Assembly: GCA_026708005.1 (NCBI GenBank)
Contig: JAPOVR010000044.1
Coordinates: 1 to 38,483 of the forward strand
DNA: 38,483 bases
Direction of reading: 5' to 3'
Origin: Actinomycetes bacterium
GTDB lineage: Bacteria > Actinomycetota > Thermoleophilia > Gaiellales > Gaiellaceae
Below, in pieces: positions 33,770 through 38,483 of this stretch. The stretch's first letter is position 1. Each line of letters starts with the position of its first letter. Made by a program: the position numbers and the translations under genes. The notes beneath the pieces are model-generated. The model did no database searches and was not told where the DNA came from. It saw only the letters and a program-made list of their open reading frames with translations.

Positions 33770-34705
33770 GTGAGGGCACGCCCGCTGTTCCTGGTTCTAG
33801 TGGCGGCCGCGGCTGTGGCCTTGACCGCGTCCGGGTGCAGGGGGGAACCGGGCCCGCCAGGGCCACCGGGGCAGGCCGGGCCCCCCGGGCCGGCGGGGGC
33901 AGATGCGACCCTCGACGAGGCCGCTATCGAAGCGATCGTCGAACGGGTCCTGGCACGGCAGGAAAACAGCATCGCTGAGGCCCGCAGGCTCGACTCCGAG
34001 CGTCTCGACAACCTGATCCACAGCATCATCGACGCCATCACCGAAATCAGACTCGCCCAACAAACAGCCTCGGAGGCCGACTCGGAGCTTCCAGCTTCGT
34101 CTGCGTCGCTGCCGGGTGATCCGTACGAGTTCGGACCAGCCGCAGGGGACACGCTGGCGGTGGTAGGCGTTGCCTGGAACGGGACGCTGGACATCCTCGA
34201 CGTGCCCGGCGGCGAGATCGTCGCCAGGCTCGACCCGTGGGGAGAGGTCGTTGCTACCGGCAACACCCGCAAGGTGTCGACGGCCGTCTGGCATGAGGTG
34301 AGAGCAGGGGAGCTGACAGGCTGGGCCGGCGCCGACTTTCTCGCGCCGTTGGGCTGGAGCCGTGACATGGCCTCGCAGGTCGTGGAAAAGGTCGGAGAGA
34401 CGCCGATAGCTGAGACACTTCTCGATCTGGGTCTGATCGTTGCCGGGGTCTTCGTGTCCGAAGGGGAGGTGCCGCCGCGTGTGGTGTTCTCAGACCGGCC
34501 GGCTCACGCCGAGGCCCTGAGCCAGATCACAGTCGACGTGCTCGGGCTACCCGACGACTCGGTGCGTGGTCACCGGATCGTTGTCAGCGCCGACGCCGTC
34601 CACGAGCAGGGATTCGGGACCGGGCCCTTCACGATTTGGTCGGTTCACGTGACCGACATCTGCGACAGCAGCCGAGGTGTCAGCGAAGAAGGCCTCTGCG
34701 CCTAG
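33770..34705 (+). CDS. Lipoprotein with collagen-like segment and SH3-like domain
   Basis: The protein has 311 residues from GTG 33770. I chose this start because it yields a compact lipoprotein signal (RARPLFLVLVAAAAVALTASGC); the open frame begins at 33605, and ATG 33725 is another option. After the lipidated Cys comes a short Gly-X-Y stretch (GEPGPPGPPGQAGPPGPAG). A helical segment (AIEAIVERVLARQENSIAEA) may form a trimeric coiled coil. Residues ~115-190 resemble a bacterial SH3 fold (LAVVGVAWNGTLDILDVPGG, then ELTGWAGADFL). The C-terminal ~110 residues are unrecognised. A membrane-anchored, cell-wall-facing role would suit the divergent L,D-transpeptidase neighbour. Confidence 0.7.
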   Translation: MRARPLFLVLVAAAAVALTASGCRGEPGPPGPPGQAGPPGPAGADATLDEAAIEAIVERVLARQENSIAEARRLDSERLDNLIHSIIDAITEIRLAQQTASEADSELPASSASLPGDPYEFGPAAGDTLAVVGVAWNGTLDILDVPGGEIVARLDPWGEVVATGNTRKVSTAVWHEVRAGELTGWAGADFLAPLGWSRDMASQVVEKVGETPIAETLLDLGLIVAGVFVSEGEVPPRVVFSDRPAHAEALSQITVDVLGLPDDSVRGHRIVVSADAVHEQGFGTGPFTIWSVHVTDICDSSRGVSEEGLCA

Positions 34706-34706
34706 G

Positions 34707-34729
34707 AAGGGGTTTGGCAAAACCCTTTT
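34707..34729 (+). terminator. Intrinsic terminator after the lipoprotein gene
   Basis: AAGGGGTTT pairs with AAAACCCTT (one internal mismatch) around GGC and ends in TTTT. It starts 2 bp after the stop codon. Confidence 0.7.
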
Positions 34730-35038
34730 GTCCCTGGGAGCCGCCGCTTCGCCGGCGTCCACCGGAGCCAGCGGATAAACCAAGAGACGGCCCGGTCGCT
34801 GGCGTTTCAGAGCATGGTCTTCGGCGAAAGGGAAGTCGAAAGCCCGCCGGCCTGGCAGGTCTGATGGAAGAGAAGACGCTGCGGGAGCTAGCGGCTGTAG
34901 GCCGTTGCTGTGGCGGGGCAGCGGCTCGCCCTCGCGACATATCGCAAGGCACGGCAGCCACCGCCACTATGAGCAAGAGCCCGGGGCAGCGTCTGTCCTT
35001 GTCCACAGGGGTGCCGCTGGCCCGGCTAGCTCGTTCTG
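34730..35038. other. Intergenic region between convergent genes
   Basis: About 300 bp with no supported gene. Frames on both strands are short and Arg-rich. Confidence 0.45.
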
Positions 35039-36937
35039 CTAGCCGGCGCCGGGCTGGATTTCTCCGAAGGTGAAGGCGTAGGCGGCGGTGCCTGGGCTGA
35101 ACTCCAGTTCGAGGTCGTGGAGGCTGTAGGTCTGGCCGGCCGCGAGCGTGTACAGCCTGTACTCGTCGATCGTGAGCTGCGTGATGTGGGTGCCGTCGAG
35201 CGTGACGTCAACGGTTCCTGGGCCGGCTGTTTCGTCTGAGGGGCCGAGCACGAGGTGCGCGGCTTCTGCGAGGAACCGCATGTGCAGCACGGCGTTCTCG
35301 CCGGCGACAGCTCGTTCGTCCTCGACCGTCCAGGTGCCTGCGAGTGCCCAGCCGTGCTCCGGGAGCTCCGTGCCGGGGAGCGTGTAGGCGGCGGCCTGGT
35401 TCCTTTGGAACGGGTCGCCGGCGTGGTTCTCGGCCCGCCGGTAGCCGAGGTAGGTCTCATGGGTCTGCGGCCGGCTGGGCGTGAGATCGCTGAGACCCGT
35501 CGAGACAAGGAGGCTGTCGCTTGGCTGGCTTGGGCCCGCGGCCAAAAGCGCCCGGATGACGAGCTCGCTCTCCTCGTAGTGGCCTTCGCCGAAGTGGGCG
35601 AACCGGACGTTCCCGTCCCGGTCGATGAAGTACTTCGCCGGCCAGTAACGGTTCCCCCAGGCCCGCCACGTCCCGAAGTCAGGGTCAAGGGCCACGGGGT
35701 AGGCGATCTCGAAGCCCTCGACCGCCTCCTCGACGTTGTCGCGTTCCCGCTCGAACGCGAACTCGGGCGTGTGAACACCGACGATGACCAGGCCCTCGTC
35801 GGCGTACCGATCGTGCCAGCGCTTCAGATGCGGGAGCGTGCGGATGCAGTTCACGCAGGAGTACGTCCAAAAATCGATCAAGACGACGTTGCCGCGCAGC
35901 CCCTCAAGGGTGAACGGACCCGAGTTGATCCAGCCCTCGAGACCCGTGAACTCCGGCGCCGGCCCGTAGTCGGGGAGGCTGGCCAGAAGCGCAAGCTCCG
36001 GGCTCTCCGGCTGTGTGGTCTCCGGCTCCGGGCCCGCCGGCTCCCCACCGGCCGGCGGCTGGTCCTCCGGCCGTTTGCCGGAAGCGCTGTCGCCGGCAGC
36101 ACCACCAGCAGCTTCGGGCTCGGCCGGCGCGGACTCTGCGGCGCCGGTCTCTGCCGCGGCCTGGCGGACGGCCGCGACGGCTTCCTCCTGATCGGCCCCC
36201 TCCACGACGCTGCCCTCCGAGCCGGTCAGCTCACGGATCGCCGTCGCAGCGGCGGTGCTCTCCTCAAGGCCCTGCAACGACTGAACGTAGTCAGGGACGT
36301 TCGCGGCAAGCCGCCCGTCGAGACCGAGGATAAGCACGACAGCCGCGCCGACCATCAGCACACCAAGGGCCTGCCGGATCTGGGGGGCCCGGGCTCTGAG
36401 CCTCGGAGCGGACAGCCCCCGCTGCGCAGCGATCGCGATCGCAAGCAGAACGATCCCGGCACCCAACGCGTAGACGAGCGTCACCGCGACCGCCTCCAGC
36501 GAGAACTGCTTGGTCGCCGCGATCAACGAGACCGCGGCGATGATTGGGCCGGCACACGGGGCAAACAACAGGCCAAGGCTGAGGCCAAGCACGAACCCGC
36601 CGCCGCCGGTGCCGAACCGGAAACGCCCAAACGCCTCAAACGGCTTCCCGACATACCTCGCCACGAACGGGAACACAAGCGCGATCGCCATCACCAGCAC
36701 CACAGCGATCGCGATGTTCCGCAGAAGATCGCCCGGCAACCCGAGCGCGCTCAACAGCGCCGTCGCCGCCAGCGTGAACGCCGTGAAGCTCACCACAAGC
36801 CCCGCCACAACCACAAACGGGCGCCTCGCCGAACCGGACGCGCTACTCGCAAAAATGATCGGCAACACCGGTAGAACGCACGGTGAGATCGCGGTCACGA
36901 GACCGGCGACGAACGCGATACCGATAAGCGTAGCCAT
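35039..36937 (-). CDS. dipZ: DipZ-type protein: CcdA membrane domain + TlpA/redoxin + C-terminal domain
   Basis: The protein has 632 residues from ATG 36937. Residues ~1-215 are a CcdA/DsbD-type membrane domain with the Cys residues in ISPCVLPVLP and LLFAPCAGPII. A long Glu/Ala/Pro-rich linker follows (~230-315). Residues ~315-450 form a thioredoxin-like redoxin with FWTYSCVNC (Cys361, Cys364) and GVHTPEFAFE. The C-terminal ~160 residues form the beta-rich domain seen in mycobacterial DipZ (TYLGYRRAEN, then HLVLGP). It should pass electrons from cytoplasmic thioredoxin across the membrane to extracytoplasmic disulfides. A cluster of TAGCTGG motifs lies 50-100 bp upstream. Confidence 0.93.
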   Translation of the reverse strand: MATLIGIAFVAGLVTAISPCVLPVLPIIFASSASGSARRPFVVVAGLVVSFTAFTLAATALLSALGLPGDLLRNIAIAVVLVMAIALVFPFVARYVGKPFEAFGRFRFGTGGGGFVLGLSLGLLFAPCAGPIIAAVSLIAATKQFSLEAVAVTLVYALGAGIVLLAIAIAAQRGLSAPRLRARAPQIRQALGVLMVGAAVVLILGLDGRLAANVPDYVQSLQGLEESTAAATAIRELTGSEGSVVEGADQEEAVAAVRQAAAETGAAESAPAEPEAAGGAAGDSASGKRPEDQPPAGGEPAGPEPETTQPESPELALLASLPDYGPAPEFTGLEGWINSGPFTLEGLRGNVVLIDFWTYSCVNCIRTLPHLKRWHDRYADEGLVIVGVHTPEFAFERERDNVEEAVEGFEIAYPVALDPDFGTWRAWGNRYWPAKYFIDRDGNVRFAHFGEGHYEESELVIRALLAAGPSQPSDSLLVSTGLSDLTPSRPQTHETYLGYRRAENHAGDPFQRNQAAAYTLPGTELPEHGWALAGTWTVEDERAVAGENAVLHMRFLAEAAHLVLGPSDETAGPGTVDVTLDGTHITQLTIDEYRLYTLAAGQTYSLHDLELEFSPGTAAYAFTFGEIQPGAG

Positions 36938-36987
36938 GCCCGATACAGCCCTAAGCGGCCTCCTGCCACCCGGGGTCCTTCAACGAG

Positions 36988-37038
36988 GGTAGCTGGCCCA
37001 TCCAGCTACCGTTCCAGTAGCTGCACAGCCCCAGCTAC
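36988..37038. promoter_or_regulatory. Cluster of alternating TAGCTG/CAGCTA sites
   Basis: Two successive hairpins. GGTAGCTGG/CCAGCTACC lies at 36988-36996 and 37002-37010. GTAGCTG/CAGCTAC lies at 37017-37023 and 37032-37038. The four half sites in 51 bp upstream of the dipZ-like gene look like an operator for a dimeric regulator. Confidence 0.5.
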
Positions 37039-37102
37039 GGTAGGTGGCCGAGCGGGCCGACGATCCGACGGCCCACGGCAGACAGATCCGCCTAGCGAAT
37101 AC

Positions 37103-37154
37103 GCGCCGGCGCGCTCATGACCATGTGACGCAGTGACAATCGGCGCGCCGGCGC
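37103..37154. repeat. 12-bp perfect inverted repeat
   Basis: GCGCCGGCGCGC (37103-37114) and GCGCGCCGGCGC (37143-37154) flank 28 nt. It lies just beyond the stop of the small membrane protein gene and could be its terminator. Confidence 0.5.
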
Positions 37155-37163
37155 ACCCCGAGT

Positions 37164-37343
37164 CTAGCGCAGCGCCCACCACAGCCACGCCGCCGCCGCC
37201 GCCCCCGGCACGCCGGCCACCGGGGCGGCCCGCCAGCCCGCGATGTCGGAGAAGTCGAGGCCGCCGACCACCGTCACAAGCACCACCGCGAGCGCGGTCA
37301 GACCCCACCAGAGGCAGACACCGGCCATGATCCGGCCGAGCAC
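37164..37343 (-). CDS. Small membrane protein
   Basis: The protein has 59 residues from GTG 37343; ATG 37328 is an alternative. It starts 6 bp after the stop of the upstream gene on the same strand. Two hydrophobic segments, MAGVCLWWGLTALAVVLVTV and AAPVAGVPGAAAAAWLWWAL, are joined by a short GGLDFSDIAGW loop, predicting a hairpin in the membrane. The family is not recognised. Operon-like spacing with the coiled-coil gene and the sharp hydrophobic pattern argue that it is real. Confidence 0.5.
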   Translation of the reverse strand: MLGRIMAGVCLWWGLTALAVVLVTVVGGLDFSDIAGWRAAPVAGVPGAAAAAWLWWALR

Positions 37344-37349
37344 GGCCGC

Positions 37350-37562
37350 CTACTTCTCGAGCAGCCGCTCGAGCCGGCCCAGCTCGGCCTCGACCTGCCC
37401 GACTTCCCGCCTGGCTTCGCTGGCGGCCTTCGCCCGCTCCGCTACCGGCAGGCCAGAGCTCGCCGCCACGGCGAGTCTCCGCCCAGCCGCGTCGAGGATC
37501 CCCCGGGCCTCGGCGATCCGGGCCCGGATCCCATCGATGTTCCAAACGTCCGGGTGGGCCAT
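37350..37562 (-). CDS. Small coiled-coil protein
   Basis: The protein has 70 residues from ATG 37562. Almost all of it is predicted helix with heptads (IRARIAEARGILDAAGRRLA, then REVGQVEAELGRLERLLEK). No Shine-Dalgarno is obvious, and the frame is open a further 30 codons upstream. It is followed at 6 bp by the small membrane protein gene, so the two may work as a pair. Function unknown. Confidence 0.5.
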   Translation of the reverse strand: MAHPDVWNIDGIRARIAEARGILDAAGRRLAVAASSGLPVAERAKAASEARREVGQVEAELGRLERLLEK

Positions 37563-37652
37563 ACCCGGCAGGCTAGCGGCGACCAGGCAGACGGGCCAGC
37601 AGACCCCGCCGCGGCGGCACTTCCCTGGGATAGATCTACCAATGCCGTCCAC

Positions 37653-37893
37653 TCTAGGCGGGTTTGACGAAATAGGCTTGAGGGATGGGTAGGCTCCTGC
37701 ACCGGCTGGTGGAAGTGCTCACCGGCCGCGAACCAGGTGTGAGACGCTGCGAGCGGTGTAAGCAGCGGCTCCCAGACAAGGCGCCGTCCGGTCTCTGTGA
37801 CGGCTGCAAGAGGGTTGCGTGGGAGCTGAGACGACAGCCGTCGTCGTATAGGCAGCCTGGTAGGTTTATGTAACTTCGTCAAACCCACCTAGA
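37653..37893. mobile_element. 241-bp unit bounded by 19-bp inverted repeats (MITE-like, tentative)
   Basis: TCTAGGCGGGTTTGACGAA at 37653-37671 and TTCGTCAAACCCACCTAGA at 37875-37893 are inverted repeats with one mismatch. They enclose only the small zinc-ribbon gene at 37685-37873. No target-site duplication is visible, so a transcriptional or operator function remains possible. Confidence 0.45.
37685..37873 (+). CDS. Small zinc-ribbon protein inside inverted repeats
   Basis: The protein has 62 residues from ATG 37685, with GAGGG overlapping the region just before the start. The N-terminal helix (RLLHRLVEVLTG) is followed by RRCERCKQRLP and GLCDGCKRVAWELRR, a CxxC-x14-CxxC zinc ribbon, and a basic tail. 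It resembles small nucleic-acid-binding ribbon proteins of actinobacterial plasmids and phages. The gene fills the space between two 19-bp inverted repeats almost exactly, which is unusual. Confidence 0.6.
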   Translation: MGRLLHRLVEVLTGREPGVRRCERCKQRLPDKAPSGLCDGCKRVAWELRRQPSSYRQPGRFM

Positions 37894-37940
37894 TGCGGCG
37901 AGGATTGGCGGGGCGGAGCTCGGCGAGGTGAGGCGAGTTT

Positions 37941-37970
37941 AGGTTCCGGTAATGCCTCTTACCGGACCCT
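37941..37970. terminator. Hairpin downstream of the tRNA gene
   Basis: TCCGGTAA and TTACCGGA pair around a 6-nt loop, and AGG/CCT extend the stem past one mismatch. It lies ~38 bp after the 3' end of the minus-strand tRNA. There is no clear U tract. Confidence 0.45.
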
Positions 37971-38007
37971 ATTTGGGCGCCTAGGCTTCTAGCTGGGCTC
38001 GTCGCAA

Positions 38008-38082
38008 TCCCCCGGGCGAGACTCGAACCCGCGACCTCCAACATCGTGAGTGTGGCGCTCTATCCGGCTGAGCTACCGGGGG
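38008..38082 (-). tRNA. tRNA-Val(CAC) candidate with a bulged anticodon stem
   Basis: A full cloverleaf can be drawn. Acceptor arms CCCCCGG/CCGGGGG, TA at 8-9, the D stem GCTC/GAGC, and the T arm GCGGG-TTCGAGT-CTCGC are all paired, with discriminator A at 38008 and no encoded CCA. The anticodon loop CTCACGA gives CAC (38048-38046), i.e. valine GUG. The 3' side of the anticodon stem (TGTTGG) has one extra T compared with CCACA, so it needs a bulge. This could be a sequencing error, a decaying gene or a mobile-element tRNA. Confidence 0.75.
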
Positions 38083-38266
38083 ACGCGGCGAACCCTACCC
38101 CGGAAAAACGAGAGGCCCGCGCTAGGCGAGCCTCCCGCGAAAGCCTGCGCTCCGATTCCACTCACTCAGCGGACATCGCAGCACCACACTCACGAAGTGG
38201 GTAGATCATAACACCCCCCGGGGGAGGGGGAGCCCTGCTCGCTCCTAGCCGCCGCCCGCACCGGCG

Positions 38267-38483
38267 CTACCGCAGCTCGTCCAGGAACCGGCCCCACTCT
38301 GCCACCACCGGGCTCTCAGGACGGCGTCCCTCGCCCCGCGACTTCTCGATATGGCAGGGCGCGCACAGCTCCTGCAAGCGGGGGCTACGGGGGTTTGGGG
38401 TGGTGTTGTCCGTGGCGACGGCTAGAAAGGGGGTGTGAGACCGTTTGTTGGCGTTGTGTTTGCCGCGGTTCTGGCTGTGGTGG
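38267..38483 (-). CDS. HNH endonuclease-like protein, C-terminal part (partial)
   Basis: The frame enters from the right edge and stops at TAG 38267-38269; 72 codons are visible. It reads HHSQNRGKHNANKRSHTPFL, then PRLQELCAPCHIEKSRGEGR. The LCAPCHxxK motif is the end of the HNH fold, with the second CxxCH and the basic residue after it, close in style to LCARCHRQ in the gene at 16590. The first half with the catalytic His pair is outside the window. Confidence 0.7.
   Translation of the reverse strand, partial: HHSQNRGKHNANKRSHTPFLAVATDNTTPNPRSPRLQELCAPCHIEKSRGEGRRPESPVVAEWGRFLDELR

Noticed and set aside
35255-36874. 539-codon plus-strand frame
   Set aside because: It is antisense to the intact dipZ-like gene. 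Its product is Arg/Asp-rich without motifs, while the minus-strand product has clear domains.
1-38483. Window as one closed circular plasmid
   Set aside because: Joining the last bases to the first does not extend the partial recombinase into a plausible catalytic sequence, so the ends look like an arbitrary cut.

Overview
The window is high-GC DNA with GTG and TTG starts and actinobacterial-style proteins: a type I glutamine synthetase, a DipZ-like fusion, an L,D-transpeptidase and large FN3/RTX secreted proteins. I favour an Actinomycetota-like host (Acidimicrobiia or Thermoleophilia type). A Chloroflexota host cannot be excluded by reading alone. Plasmid-type functions run through it: a ParA ATPase with a small partner, a probable Rep gene beside 22-bp iterons and DnaA-box-like sites, three tyrosine recombinases, HNH nucleases and an IS remnant. 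I read it as part of a plasmid, or of an integrated plasmid-like element, carrying nitrogen-assimilation, secretion and stress cargo.

Layout. 0-3 kb: tail of a tyrosine recombinase, a small GNAT-like protein and glnA. 3-12 kb: secreted proteins, namely a zinc-metalloprotease-like protein and two paralogous FN3/Ig/RTX calcium-binding proteins that share gene and terminator organisation. 12-18 kb: a ribbon-helix-helix (RHH) repressor with tandem octamers upstream, an 849-residue RTX + TRAP-type + amino-acid-type solute-binding fusion, then parA and its partner with a 131-bp duplication of the parA promoter and first codons, an HNH nuclease and an XRE regulator. 18-24 kb: a second recombinase, a long gene-free GC-rich stretch, and a 1073-residue fusion of a branched-chain-amino-acid-type and a peptide-type substrate-binding domain. 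24-29 kb: an ammonium transporter, a probable rep gene and iteron arrays; a long block is duplicated on the two sides of rep. 29-38 kb: Hsp20 and an Ala-rich helical protein, a third recombinase, small zinc-ribbon and DUF1508 proteins, an IS1595-like transposase remnant, an L,D-transpeptidase, a collagen-like lipoprotein, a DipZ-type thiol-disulfide protein, a small gene inside inverted repeats, a tRNA and the end of an HNH protein.

How it fits together. ParA with its partner, and Rep with the iterons, would maintain the replicon. GlnA and Amt would take up and fix ammonium. The secreted proteins and the two multi-ligand binding proteins act outside the membrane; no permease or type I secretion genes are present, so their transport partners must lie elsewhere. 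The most unusual items are the two heterologous solute-binding fusions and the copy of the rep upstream region, with iterons, placed directly in front of amt.
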